The position numbers were made by a program, and so were the translations under genes. A stretch of 64,000 bases of DNA from NCBI RefSeq assembly GCF_051622035.1, contig NC_135367.1, positions 14,560,501-14,624,500 of the forward strand, read 5' to 3'. Origin of the DNA: Arctopsyche grandis (taxonomy: Eukaryota > Arthropoda > Insecta > Trichoptera > Hydropsychidae). The notes below the pieces were generated by a model. It ran no database searches, was not told where the DNA came from, and saw only the letters and a list, made by a program, of their open reading frames with translations. Of the stretch, positions 50,746-63,021 are shown piece by piece. Every line of letters starts with the position of its first letter. The stretch's first letter is position 1.

Positions 50746-52233
50746 TTCTTATTCTGATTGGCTTCCTGTTTTTCTTGGGATCAAGGCACCTAGATAAATA
50801 AAATCTTTAACTCTCTTGTAGTCTTTTAAAGCATTGGACATGAATCTGTCAACGTATATGATCTATGTATTCATAAAATCAATCTTGTAATAAATTGAAA
50901 TAATATGTACATATTATGCAATTCAAATACATACTTTAATATAATCGAAACTGCATTCGACTTCATAATGTCAATATATGTAGATTGAAGTCTGCTATTT
51001 TTTTATCTATTAAGAAAAATCTACGTGAAAAATTTTTATACAATACAATCAAAACCATATACATAGACATCGGACTGTAAATTTTGACCTGCTATCAAAA
51101 TCGATTGTTGTTATCAGAAAAACCTTGAATGATCACATACATCATATGTATGTAACATACATATGTTTCGCACTATAATATAATACGTCAAAATTGTAAA
51201 CGTGATTAAGATGGTACAATAAAATGCGTGGAAAATTTCGCTTAGCCTGTCCCAAAACGGCCATGTCTGCGACATGTCCAAGTTCAACATGAACATGGAG
51301 GAAGGTTAATCGACGAATGTACGCGTACATTTTATAAATAAAAAAACAGATTCGTACAACAAACATACACTTCCTAGTAAATTAAAAAAAAAACCAACGT
51401 ATTATTGAAGTATCTAAGTAGGCCAAACACCATGTAGGCAGATAACCCAAGGTTGGCATGCAATTTTTGTCTCGACTTTTGTCGTATCGAAGAAATCTCG
51501 CTTGCTCAAGGTAGACCGCGTGGAAATTTGGTTTTCACTCAATTTGGTTTTCTTTTGAGTTTTCGCGTCACGCAGTTGTGGCCTCGTTGTCGCGAACTTG
51601 TGCGTGGGTGACTTATCTTATCACCTGTACACCTAAATATACCAAAATATAGGAATCGATCGGTGCTAGTTTTTTTTTTATCAGTTTTCGGTTGATCACC
51701 GTGTTAAATAATAATAATAATCAGGTGTGCCACTTTAACCACCAGACCGCAGAGCCTTTGGAATTTGTTAGAAATTAGCAAAGTGGCAAATCGCATATGG
51801 TTTTCGGTTATTGCATACCAAAGCCGGAAGTGTTAAAAACCGCATGGATTGATAAAATTATAACTACGGAATAAAATTTCTTGTTAATTGAGCACCTTGA
51901 CGTTTGGATTACTTATTCTATAGATTCTTTTGAAGTTTTAAAAAGCAGATTTTTTATATTGGTTTAGATGACCAAGAACGAAATTTATTCAATACTGCTC
52001 AAAATTTGATATGAGTATACAAATAAGATCCAACCTTAGACTTATTGAACTACCCATGTATTTAGTACTTCCAATAGCAAGTGTATTGATTTATTGTAGA
52101 ATAGGAGTGAAAAGATGTGATCAAACTACATATTTTAGTAATTCTTCATCCTAGTTATTATGATTTTCAATTTGTAATATATTTTTATATGCTTAAACTT
52201 CTATGCCGAAACTTAAATGGTTTCATTATCTAG
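50746..52233. other. non-coding stretch
   Basis: A GC-richer patch at about 51460-51610 might be a promoter or leader for the exons that follow at 52234, but there is no direct sign. No exon recognised. Confidence 0.35.
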
Positions 52234-52789
52234 GAGTACATCGGCAGTAGAAGTAGATATCATAAAAAAAGCAAACATGCAAGTAAACATTTATTTTGGC
52301 CAAAAGTACAACTTACATGGCGACATTAACGCCAACAATAAGCAAGTACATTCATATAATGGTAGGTTTATTTATATATATTATATATCGCTATCGTATA
52401 ATGGAAATATGTCAATAAAATGAAAGTTTTAGCGTTTCGTATTCCTTTCCTTTTTAAACTGACATTTCCTTGTTGTTAATTACCGATTGCTTCCTCTTTT
52501 AATCTTCTTTCTCTTATTTCAATCATTAAATTAACGTTGCAACGATTTGTTAATCTTAATATTCTTAATGTCTGAGTTTACATCATATTAAGATCTTCGT
52601 GTTGATCTTCAAATAAACGAAAGTTAGCCTTCTGTTTAACAAGATAAGTTTCTGTCAATAAATAATTACATATATCGGTTATGTCTGTCGATTGATTGCT
52701 TCTTTCTCTGACCCCTTGTCTTTCTCTTTTCCTCTGTTTCTATTTTACCATGTTTTTCATTTGCAGATTTGGCATATTTTACACTTTAA
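52234..52789 (+). CDS. last two exons of an unrecognised protein
   Basis: Exon 52234-52361 (acceptor TCATTATCTAG, donor ATG/GTAGGT) reads STSAVEVDIIKKANMQVNIY then FGQKYNLHGDINANNKQVHS with YN, ending one base into a codon. A TTTCATTTGCAG acceptor opens exon 52767-52789, which completes that codon (Asp) and reads LAYFTL then TAA. The phases agree and the acceptor of the last exon is strong. The protein part is short, hydrophilic and without a motif I know. The start lies upstream, not found. It may also be a fortuitous pair. Confidence 0.4.
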
Positions 52790-53632
52790 TGGCTTTGTAG
52801 AGTGAGATCAAGATAGGCACGACAATGTTTATAACTATTTTGTGTTGCATAAGCGTATGTAAACACATATTTATGAAAATGGCCGTTACCAGAAGTCTCC
52901 GAGGCACGCGGACAAAAAAAAACAGAAGACGGTTAGATAGTGACATCATCAGTAACGGCCAAACGTCTGTCTGCTGGCTGGCTTCTCTCCACCAGTTCAA
53001 TTACAGAATCAAGAATGCATAAAATCATACATTTAATGTCTGTACGCCAATTTATTCAAGAAAATAACAGAAGTAAATTACCTAAGTACCATCTTTCGAA
53101 CCAGTTATTTCTAGACGTATGACTGTTATATTTCTAACGACCGATAGATTACCGCAAAATTATCATTTAAAATGATATTTTGATACTGTCGTGCGATAAA
53201 TATCGAAAATACTTTTCCTTGAACGTACTTTTGATGACCTTTTGTATGATTTTTGCGGTTTGCCCTACCCGACTTGCCCATTTATACATATGTACATATG
53301 TAGATAAGTGAGAAGTTAATTAGAAGGAAAATGATCATTTTAAATAGGCTGACACATTTGAAAACGCTTTTTAAATTTGAGTGTGGTTCAAGAGAGAAAT
53401 AATTGATGAGAAAAGAAGGTGGAGTTTGAGGTCGATGTTTAATATTATAGTCCACAACTATGTAATTACTAGTTTTGCATCCTCTGCATATTCACAGCTT
53501 GCATTAAATGATTTTCAGTCAATTTAACACTTAAATATGGTAATGCCACTGTAGCAAGATTATCATTATACATTATAGATTGAACTCCCATTCGAATAGG
53601 ATGAAGAATGAGAGAAATAATATGTGTGTACA
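52790..53632. other. non-coding stretch
   Basis: No exon or bounded repeat recognised. Confidence 0.4.
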
Positions 53633-54592
53633 CAGACCTGACCTGAGGGTATATGGGGCCCTAGGCAGATTGGTTTTCAGCCCCCCCCCCCCTTTAAGCT
53701 GTTGAAATTTTACTAAGAAAAAAACATAAAATTATATTTACATTTTTTTTATTCAATATAGGCACGTTTTATATTATAATATATAATATTAATAAAAATA
53801 AATAAAATAAAATTGGCAAAAGGAACATGTTATTGTGGAATATATTTCATAATATACATAAAAATCAATTTAGAAACTGTTTTTCATTCCATTTTATTTT
53901 GAATTTTAAAATTTTATAATATAATATGATATTTACGTAGTAATATACATATATGTGTAACAATAAAATATTCAAAAACTATCCAAAAAGATTGCTGATG
54001 CAAAATTTGTAATCAATTCTTACATTTCGAGATGTTTTAAAAGGTCTCGTTCAATGTAACGTCTAATCGCTGTTGATTCATAGATGATCTAAAACTGGTT
54101 TTTATTAACTTCAGTTTAGAAAAGCCTATTTTCGCGCTCGCCACAGAAACGAGTAACGTTAGAAAAATACGCCAGCTATGAATAAAATTGGCAATGAAGA
54201 TATTAATTTATATTCAACAATGAATTGAAGAATTCTCTCGACTGACATTTCTTCATTCGAATACGATTGTTTAAGGTATTTAACTTAATGAAGCAAATCC
54301 ATACCTGATATACATATATTCGTTTAACGTCACGTTTCAACAGTATTTCATTGAAATACAATTTCAAGTTACCATTTGTACCGAAGTTGTATTCGTGGGT
54401 CGTTGATATTTGACAGTTGACTTCCTGCGATCTTCGTATATTATAATATTTTATAGTCAGTATTGTTACTTCGACTATAAAAATACAGTTGAATGTAACA
54501 TGTTTTACATGTTCAAAGAAAGTCGTTTTTTTTTTCAATTTTATAGTCAAAAAAAGAAAAAATGAGTGACTATGGCCTTTGAATCGGCCCTG
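53633..54592 (-). mobile_element. hAT transposon copy with perfect 8-bp target duplication
   Basis: TGTGTACA stands on both sides (53625-53632 and 54593-54600). The element begins CAGACCTGACC and, read from the other end, CAGGGCCGATT, so the terminal repeats are weak but have the CAG...CTG form. On the minus strand at about 54035-54150 it still encodes SVASAKIGFSKLKLIKTSF and SMNQQRLD, the conserved C-terminal dimerisation motif of hAT transposases. The rest of the transposase is gone and stops are present. A poly-C tract lies near the left end (53682-53692). Confidence 0.9.
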
Positions 54593-54639
54593 TGTGTACA
54601 TACCTGAAAACAGTTAGTAAATGATTACTAAAGAGCAGC

Positions 54640-54785
54640 GGTCAGGTTTCCGCCATAAAATAACAATAGACCCCTCCATTGTCCGAGAAAGCAGGAGAGC
54701 AAAAAAAATGGTTGACAATAGAAACTGACAATGTTGAACCATTTTTATTAGCCGTCGAGCATCTTATCCGCCGGTCTCTAATGAT
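54640..54785. mobile_element. MITE of the TTGACAATAG family
   Basis: The unit runs AGCGGTCAGGTTTCCGCC, CCATTGTCCGAGAAAGCAGG, GGTTGACAATAGAAACTGAC to CCGCCGGTCTCTAATGATG. The left GGTCAGGTTTCCGCC fits the inverted-repeat consensus seen at 38437. Confidence 0.65.
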
Positions 54786-54943
54786 GTCTATCTACCAAAT
54801 TTCAGTATCCGCAATGGATTTTATGCTAGAAAATGAACATTTTATGTGAGTTAATTCATTACCATAAGGAGTGCAATCTAAAGTTGGGTGTGGTGTGTTT
54901 ATTATTTTGACAAAACGGAAGAGATCGAAAGTGGAAAGCTCGG

Positions 54944-55330
54944 GTGAGAAACGTGCCAAGATTCATTGGATATGCGCCAGATGGCGACGTTTCCCTCCTA
55001 CAAATTTCGCATTCGAAACGTGGGGGTGTGCTCCTTATAAGTGTAACACGCTGTATGTACATATATACTCTCGTCATGCATATTCAGGATGCATCCGGTA
55101 GAATGCAGCCTTCAAACCTGTATTCGAATGTCTCGCAGCAGCCCACGTCGTTGCACCGCCGAGAGGAAGATGCACTATTATCGATCAGGCTATCCCAGAC
55201 GCAACGTTGCAACAGCACCTGCATAGGAAAGTTGCATGTGAATGAGAAAAAAATAATTGTAATTTGTTTCATGTGGTTAAATATGGGACTATTTTTATTA
55301 CCATATAAGGAGCTATACGAATATGCGTAA
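54944..55330 (+). other. unrecognised 128-codon open frame in a GC-richer block
   Basis: The frame runs from MRNVPRFIGYAPDGDVSLLQ through DASGRMQPSNLYSNVSQQPT, then SLHRREEDALLSIRLSQTQR, to TAA. A CATATTCAG acceptor at 55088 would make the second half an exon, but no good donor follows. It could be coding, a leader region or part of a transposon. No family recognised. Confidence 0.3.
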
Positions 55331-56419
55331 TATTCTGTGAACGCGATATTTTATTATTATTATAATTATAAGTACGAAGCCACGTCCGTTTGATAAAACT
55401 ATGTGAATCATTGCTAATATTATAAGCTTTTGCACTTCCTTTGAGTGTCGGCAATGGATTCTTATCACACAAGTTACACACTTTGAGTTTGTAATATTAA
55501 TTCCAATAACGGTGCTCACTTATCAATGAAATAGGTACCGTTCTATCGAATATTGATAATTGTGAGAATTTTCACTGCGCAGTAGCAGGTGTAATTTTGC
55601 TGAAAATCAACCTTGGAGAATTCCTATCTACTTATTGAAATTCTCGGAATCGATAGGAAGCATCATTTGTAAGGAATTCCCGTACGCAGTTATAACTTAT
55701 AATAGTTGCTAGAATTGATTCAGAGTAGTGATATTTTATTTTAAAAATTTACTCTATGACTCTGGTGTGGAAAATATCGAGATAAATATTTGATGTTGCT
55801 GAGTAATATATGTACATGCATATGTGTAATACTATTAAGTTCAAATATTTCAATTATTAATATTAGGTGTGGGTTGTACGGAGAAATTATACAAAACACT
55901 GAGAAGTTGAACGTGTACAGTTTTTAGTAAAATTAGAGGTTGAAAACATAATTTGTCTGTAAAAATATCATGGGAATGAGACGAAACAATCGATTTGGGC
56001 GTGGTTCAAGTTTGTCTCGAGCGTTTCTGCACAGACAAGAATTGTGTGATATACACATCTGTATGTTTTGATGTAGATACTTAACTGCTTGGTTCAAATT
56101 GTAACCCTTTTCATATTATTAATTAATATAAAAGAACTAATCAAAAATGTGAAAACATTCCTGAAACTTCAGGGGCAGAATGAATTATATAATTTGTATA
56201 TATTCTGGAATAAATTTATCCTTTCGTAATTAACCAAATCTAGGGTTGTAGATTCGTTAAAAAATATCAGCCACGTCTCATATTCCAAATATTATGCACA
56301 AGGTAAAGGATCTGGAACAACAAATTACCCTTGGATTTGGATAAGTTTAATTAACCATCAAGTATTTATTTGTTCAAAAGAATTTTATCATGTTTTCTTT
56401 TTTTGTCACGTTTGGTCAA
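55331..56419. other. AT-rich non-coding stretch
   Basis: No exon or bounded repeat recognised. Confidence 0.45.
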
Positions 56420-56560
56420 TTCTGAGAGTTGTGGTCATTTCTATCATCTGAGATTCAGTGGACGATCCGCCTCCACTCTTCACGGTCCTGTGCCATGTTG
56501 AAAGTAGCGTTTAGGGACGATCCCGTCAGTTCTTTAATTTGATCTAACCATCTTATCACG
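56420..56560 (-). pseudogene. LINE 3' end scrap
   Basis: The plus-strand wording GTCATTTCTATCATCTG, GTGGACGAT-CGCCTC and GACGATCCCGTCAGTTCTTT repeats that of 19.6-19.7 kb and 50.3 kb. On the minus strand it encodes the last 40 or so residues of the same LINE family (REEWR-IVH-type end). Same orientation as the other two copies. Confidence 0.75.
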
Positions 56561-57001
56561 TTACATGTGTACTTTATAAAAATACTATTTACTAGAAAAA
56601 TGATCAAAGATAATGATTTTGTAAGAGATAACCAAATTTTGGCAAGAGCTTATACTCAACCACTGCCGTACCAACAGCTACAGCAGTGGTCGATTAAAAA
56701 AAATGGATAATCTTTTTGAAATTTTATAACTTAGTACATTATTTACTTTTGTACCTAATATAAATTTAAAGAGAAATTTGGAAAACATTTGTGAGATAAT
56801 TTTTAATTCGAACGCTAGAGGCTTTATTGAAACACGGAAAAGCGACAAATTCAGCTAAAAGCAACGTGACTTTCGTCGGAAATGTTTAATTTTCAAAGCA
56901 AATTGATTTCCGCCGTGTTGTGGTTCTTACTTTCGTTTATTCTGTGTTTATATATAATTTGTCTTTGCATTCAGATTTTTTAAAATCGATTATGTACATG
57001 T
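56561..57001. other. non-coding stretch
   Basis: Nothing recognised. Confidence 0.45.
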
Positions 57002-57657
57002 CAGTGGCGTGCCGTCATTGGACTAGTCAAGAGACTAGTCTAGTCTCCTAAAATCGTTTATCTAAGATTTTGAAATGTCAACAATTCAATTACAATAAAT
57101 TCAAATCGTTATTCATATTGATGCTATTGAATTAGATTAGTGAAGTTCGGATACCGGGATCGGCCCTACCTGAGGTAGTGGTTAATGGTATTGGATTGTT
57201 ATGGAATGGTCCGCCGCGTTGTTCGCTTGCACGGACTCGCCGTCTCAATTCTGTTCCCTTCGAGGTACTAACGAATTGCTATGTATGGGTGTGCCGTCGA
57301 AGATAAAACATTTTTTTAATTTACTAGCCTCTTCAAGCATTGATGGAATTTGCACTAAGAATATTCTGATTTGTGTCTATCAAACATTATTCTGAACTAT
57401 TTTTTTTTGTTATTAAATGCACATATTTACACAACTTTTTGGGTAAAAATATGGCAAGGGACTCGGCTCAAGGGATTCCCTCAGAACAAATCGCGATGTT
57501 ATTAAGAAAGCTAGGCTACTTAGGATATTTCTGTTAGCACAAAAATGAAAAATTATACTCGTCACTTCGAGACAGATTATTATGTATAATTCAAAAATTA
57601 AAAATATATATTTTCCCATACCTAGTCCCCTGTTTTAAAAGTCATGGCACGCCTCTG
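57002..57657. mobile_element. non-autonomous hAT element
   Basis: Starts CAGTGGCGTGCCGTCA and ends TCATGGCACGCCTCTG, giving CAG...CTG inverted ends of about 12 bp. Flanking 8-mers are GTACATGT and GTGTATGT, six of eight matching. ACTAGTC words next to both ends extend the symmetry. No transposase frame remains. Confidence 0.75.
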
Positions 57658-58352
57658 GTGTATGTACTTAGTGATTGCAATGCTTCTGCGGATGCAGAGA
57701 TGATGTGAACAGTCGGGAAAAATGAAACCAGTAAGCATAAACATACATACATATGTAAATTGATTCAAAATCTCCAATCACAATGGCCCATTTCCATCGA
57801 CTTGCACGCTGCTATTAAATTTGAAGATACATACATTGTATGTATATTGGTATTTTTGTGATAATAGCCGTGTTCCTATTCTCATATAAATAAGTCATTA
57901 ACATTACGCTCAAATGCAATGTGAAGAGAGAGAGTGTTCACGAAACGATTTTTTTTTTACTATCAATTAATCGGCCTCGCGCCTACAATAGGCCAATTTT
58001 GGACGTATCATCACGCTAGTTTGTCGGCCAGACGGCGGAATAGCCGGAAAAACAATGCGTTTTTCAACCATGTTGCCTACTTTAATGCCCACATACATAT
58101 TGTGATATTGAATCTCGAGCACTTTCACCTACTTGTTATTATATTTTACTTTTGGCATATGTGTGTGTGTGTATGTGCGTGTTACTAGCAATGCGCATTC
58201 ATCATTTCAGAAAATATACTTTGAAAATGTACAGAAAATATATAAAATTTTGTGAATTTTAATTACACTGTGTGAATATTGCTTGGAATTGCTGTAATTC
58301 CTCGTGATTTTCGTTATATACGTCATCTGGAAGTTTGAGTCTTTTTTACCAT

Positions 58353-58487
58353 ATGTTTTCTAAATTGAGAGTTCTAAAAACGGGCCTGCTCCTAATAATT
58401 GTCTGTCTTTCTTTAGTGACGGCATTTCATTATCCAGATACTGGAAGCTTTTCATCTGTTATATTTCTTAATACTTTATATACTTAA
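58353..58487 (+). CDS. candidate small secreted peptide or first exon with signal peptide
   Basis: A 44-codon frame from ATG to TAA starts MFSKLRVLKTGLLLIIVCLS then LVTA. This is a textbook signal peptide: a basic start, an eleven-residue hydrophobic core and a small-residue cleavage site after VTA. It is followed by FHYPDTGSFSSVIFLNTLYT. There is no in-frame donor of quality, so it may be a complete mini-gene, or the first exon may end at a non-obvious site. The ATG context is weak. No family recognised. Confidence 0.35.
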   Translation: MFSKLRVLKTGLLLIIVCLSLVTAFHYPDTGSFSSVIFLNTLYT

Positions 58488-58530
58488 GTAATTATATGCA
58501 TATTTATTTATTTATACATATGTATATACA

Positions 58531-58541
58531 TACCAGGAAGG
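58531..58541. repeat. left target-site copy TACCAGGAAGG
   Basis: This is the outer edge of the SINE that continues at 59242, duplicated by insertion of the element between them. Confidence 0.7.
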
Positions 58542-59241
58542 ATGTCACGACGAAACGTCCCCGGACGAAACGCCGAACGATACAACGTCCCCGACAAAAT
58601 GATTGGAAAGAATATAAACAATTTATACTAAAAAATAATTATAACGACCAAAAATTTTAATTTAGTGTACTCAAAAGAAGAAAGAAATCACGCCCACTAA
58701 AGGTTAACAATAAAGAAAGTGAAAAAATCATTGTTTTCTTATTAGTACAAAGAATTCGAAAGTTCTTATGATTCTTATGACTCATAAGTAGAGGTAGGAT
58801 AGTCACAGTGCTATCCATTGTTCGGAAAACCTTTAACAATGCATTTACAACCTTTGAACAATACACGGCCCCCTCAGACTCCGGTGACTACTAATCACCA
58901 TCCACCCAATAGTACATGTGTCTATAATTTTTTTTTTAATAACTCAATGACTAGCACAGTACTAAATGTTCTTTAGACTGGTTTATCTAATATTCATTTA
59001 TTAAAATGTCAAAGGACGTGTATAGATTTTCGTCATCACTCATTTTATTGAATTCTTGCACCTTTTTCTCGTCAAAAAATTCGTTTTTAAACATGTGAAT
59101 GTCATATTATGTTGCGTTATAATTTATCTGTAGACATTATGTCGCGATATCGTTTTATCCATAGGCATTATGCAGTGTTATCATTTTGTCGGGGACGTTG
59201 TATTGTTCAGCGTTTCGTCCGGGGACGTTTCGTCGTGGATC
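58542..59241. mobile_element. MULE-like foldback element nested in a SINE
   Basis: Inverted ends of about 55 bp: CACGACGAAACGTCCCCGG with ACGAAACGCCGAACGATACA at the left and TTGTCGGGGACGTTGTATTG with CGTTTCGTCCGGGGACG at the right. TACCAGGAAGG on both sides (58531-58541 and 59242-59252) is an 11-bp perfect duplication, in the 9-11 bp range of MULE elements. The 700-bp interior contains a second, nested MITE and no transposase. Confidence 0.75.
58788..58975. mobile_element. MITE nested inside the MULE-like element
   Basis: The unit runs from CTCATAAGTAGAGGTAGG to GCACAGTACTAAAT. It is nearly identical to 19035-19221 over about 185 bp. Its presence inside 58542-59241 makes it the youngest of the three layers. 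Confidence 0.8.
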
Positions 59242-59600
59242 TACCAGGAAGGCCAGGTACCAGGTAACCCCCTATGCGCTTTGCTGGCCAATTACAAACA
59301 TCCATAAACAATTTTTACAGAGCACCATATAGACATTTATGGACAAATTTGCCAAACTTTTTATATATCAGCAAATTCGAGATGCTAAAAACTCAAATTT
59401 TCGCAAGAAATAGGACAGGTTGCAAATTTATTGGAAGCGTTTCAATGAAATCCGATAAACTGGCAAACTCTGATAGGTAACTATCGACCTCGAGTCAAAT
59501 ATCCAAGGTCTGGCCAGCAGCACCGGACCAGGAAATGAACCCGTGAGTATTTAGTTGAAAGCATTACACACTAACCACTGAGATTTGCTGCTGGTTGTGA
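59242..59600 (-). mobile_element. tRNA-derived SINE, most complete copy
   Basis: Runs TACCAGGAAGGCCAGG, CAATTACAAACATCCATAAA, AAGAAATAGGACAGG, GGTCTGGCCAGCAGCACC, GGAAATGAACCCGTGAG, CACTAACCACTGAG. Read on the minus strand, the A box (CTCAGTGGTTAGTG) and B-box-like GGGTTCATTTCC are a tRNA-like RNA polymerase III promoter, followed by a family-specific body. Confidence 0.8.
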
Positions 59601-60121
59601 TATATGTATGTATGTATGCAGAATACAAATATGCATTGCCTGTAACATAACATACATACATACATAAATATGTCTCGGTTCGCTTTTTTCGGATGCAGAA
59701 ATAAAAAGAGGTCTACAGCCTTCGATACAGCCTCTCTAATTTGACGGTATGTTAATATTCAATTTAACGGAGCGTTTTTGTTAATGATAAGAAATAATTA
59801 AGTTCCAGTTCGATCGTATGTATGTATAATGATACATATTTTACAACCCATTACGGACGATTATCGTCCGATCTTAGCCGACGCCTTTTTAATTACTGCT
59901 CGTTGATAACTAAACTGTAAAATTAATGGAATATGTCTGAAAAACTGCACGAGTGAATTTGACGTTGAAAAATTAAGTAGAATCACTCGATTATGTTGAA
60001 TATTCAAATATTATTAACTTGAATATTCAAAGAAAATAAGTGACTGCTATTCGTTCGTTAATTTTTTTAAATTTAAAACTAAACTGACTTACAGGTAATT
60101 GACTGGCGTAAATGCTTGCAG

Positions 60122-60242
60122 ATTCCAACTGGACGAACTGGTCTTTTCAGTATCCAATCTCAATTACGGCGACAAGCTACAGTTACTCTCACTGATAGAC
60201 TTAATGATGAAAGTTGAGATCGATACTCACCGAGGACTTGCG
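60122..60242 (+). CDS. candidate internal exon, unrecognised helical protein
   Basis: AATGCTTGCAG precedes a 121-base exon that is open in one phase. After one base it reads FQLDELVFSVSNLNYGDKLQ then LLSLIDLMMKVEIDTHRGLA, followed by GTACAT as donor in phase 0. The Leu-rich amphipathic pattern suggests packed helices (armadillo or HEAT-like). Its codon usage is more GC-ending than the flanks. Other exons of the gene were not found, and the family is not recognised. Confidence 0.5.
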
Positions 60243-60536
60243 GTACATCAATAATATATACATACATACATACATTGATGTAATTGGTCAATTGCATTTT
60301 TACACATAATTTTAGTAATTTTTTTTAAATTTATATTTTCCCTTGATGCCCTTGAGCGACACCTATAGTATTAAACCTGTACATATATAAATTTGAAATC
60401 ATATTCAAATATATTGATTTTTAAATGCTTTGTATTGTTAATAAATTATGTTCTACAAGCCCATGTATTAAAATATGTAGTGTTGACATAGTGGGTAGGA
60501 TGGTTTTGTTAATTTATGATGAGGAACCGTTACAAC

Positions 60537-60715
60537 AATGAAATCAGATAAACTGGAAAACTCTGGTATGAAACGATCGACTTGGAGTCACAAATACATA
60601 TCCAAGTCTGACCAGCAGCACTATATAAATTCTTTTAAATTGAGGTCAACCCAGGGCTTGAACTCGGGAACCTCTTAGTGGTTTGCATTAAATCAAACAG
60701 CGAGCTACGAACTAT
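60537..60715 (-). mobile_element. tRNA-derived SINE, partial copy
   Basis: AATGAAATCAGATAAACTGG, GAAACGATCGACTTGGAGTC and CCAGCAGCACT are shared with 59440-59525 and 8280-8340. The tRNA-like end is diverged (GGGCTTGAACTCGGGAACC). Confidence 0.7.
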
Positions 60716-63021
60716 TTTATAGACAATTCACACTTTTTTGTCTCACACACATCAATCGAATAGCATTTTAAAAGTAAATTTTACTCTGAAGTGTATTATC
60801 ATATTTAATAACATCGTTACTGGTTCCAGTCACACGATAGGCTTCAGTTAATTGAGTTACCGATTAATCGAAAGATTTTACTTTGAAGCAATTCAAAATA
60901 TATTAATTTATTTTACTCACCTGTTTACAATATTCTATTTTATTATTGAATTAATTTTTCACTTCTTATTCCTTAAATAAATAAACCATACTAAAAATAT
61001 ATATAAGCAGATACCTTTGAATCTCCTGCATCTTTATATAAAATACCCATTTGAAATTCAACACTAACAAGTTAATCCTTCAATCATCAGTTTACGAATT
61101 CAATCCACGACAAATCCCACGATTAGCTAACTAAACATTTACAAAGCATTCGAATTTATCATGACACTCAAACAACCTTTAAATAATGTATTAAATCCCA
61201 GTCTATGAAAATCGGTTAATATAATATAAAAGTAAAGAAAATTGTCATTTATTTTGGTATTGAATACACATTATATTGTGGTATTGAAACGAGTTGTAGG
61301 TTAAGCTGTGCTTAACCCAGCTTGTTAGTTCATATGGTTTATACATTTTTAATGGTTTTAGCTTCGAATGGGAATATGGCTTATTTGTCTAAGATTTTTG
61401 GACTCGGTTCACTTTTACCAGAAGGCAAAGTTCATTGAATTTTCTGCAGAAGGGGCGTGCATCGTTCAAGTTCACATTCGCCACGTTCAAGTTCGCCGAT
61501 GAGCGTCTCATACAAACAATGAATTGTTTTTAGGAAAAAATAAGAAAAAAACAGCAAACGACGAGGAAATGTTTCCGACCCATTTCTCACGATTTTCCTC
61601 TGTTGTTATGATCGAGCGAACGCCATTGCTATGTATCTTATTGTTATCATATTTTTGAACATGGTGTAAAGTGGCTCTGAACAATAATAAAATGAACGGC
61701 CTGACAATCATCTTCAGTATTTTTTTTGCATATCATTTTTGTAATGATGCGTAGTGGTTTCAGTATCAACATTTATGCCGTAGGGATAGTCATACATATG
61801 TAGGTGTATAATGGTATTTTATTGACCATCAGCTTCAAACATACTTGTTTGACGCTGAAGTTATTGACAAAAATAAACAAAAGTTGCAAAGCCACCTATT
61901 TGCAAATTTGCTATGAAACTTTTAACTTAAAATTGCGAACGTGCTATTCCTAGAATAATTGAACAGAAATATACTAATAAATGATTGATTTTAATCGTTA
62001 AAAGTATCCGTTTGTCTTTCGACATTATTATTTATTATTGTTATTTAAACATGTTAAAATTTTGCTGTATAATTGCGAACGGTAGACTGGATTTAGTATA
62101 TTTCAAATCAAAGTTAGTTTTTAAATTAATAATATTTGTCGTTTACGAAGTCATTTTTACTATTCAACTGTTTTCTATGTTGATTATTTTAACCCATAAT
62201 GAACATGTATCAATCTGAAGTATGTATGTATATGTATGTACATATGTACGTATATAGAGACATTTTAAAAAGCTCTCACAGAAAAAATCATCCCAAATTC
62301 AATACATTATTATCTACTATGTTAATTTTTTACGGCTTTTTTATGTTATATGTTTAATTTTTATTTCATGTATGATAGCATTATTTTTTTAAATGAAATT
62401 TTTTTTAACGTGTGTATACATATGTATGTGCTTTAATTATTTAATTTTTCATATTATGTGTTGTTAGTTTATTGTTGTATTTAATTAATTTCATTTGTTT
62501 CACTGTATTGTATTTATTTACATAAATTAATATGAAATATATTTTCATTAATTAGCAACGATATTAATTTAAATACTCATATCACTTTTTTTTTACATAT
62601 TTTGAAATTTTTTTTTATTAAAATGGGTCAAGGGGGGTTCCGGATTTTCAAATTTGCACTGGGGCCTGGATTTTTTCTCTACGACCCTGTATATGAATGA
62701 AATTCTTTCAGCGAAGTTCTTTTCAGTATATAAAAAAAATAGTAATAGATGTCAAGAATTTGTCTTATGGAAAGATTCTAACATTAGCATCTTCATCTTA
62801 TGGTGCCCGTTAATTTTCAAGTTCCTAAAAAAATGATGGGAAATCTTGTTTTTTCATTCGATTGTACGAGAAATTAAATTAGAACTATTAGTTTAAAATA
62901 GCATCCTTCATTATTTTATAGCAATCTGATATTCCGTGAATTAAGACACACTAAATCGTACGGCACAACGTGCCTAAATAGACTACAGCTGTAGTGGGCG
63001 TATCCTCGTGGCATTGCAAAT
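60716..63021. other. AT-rich non-coding stretch
   Basis: No supported exon. A 20-codon frame at 61375 (MAYLSKIFGLGSLLPEGKV) is too short to call. TACATATGTA microsatellites recur (about 62220-62250). Confidence 0.4.

Noticed and set aside
57201..57395. 64-codon plus-strand frame inside the hAT element
   Set aside because: No transposase motif. It lies in a non-autonomous element and looks fortuitous.
61375..61437. MAYLSKIFGLGSLLPEGKV frame as a first exon
   Set aside because: Only 20 codons and only a weak GTTCAT donor. No partner exon.
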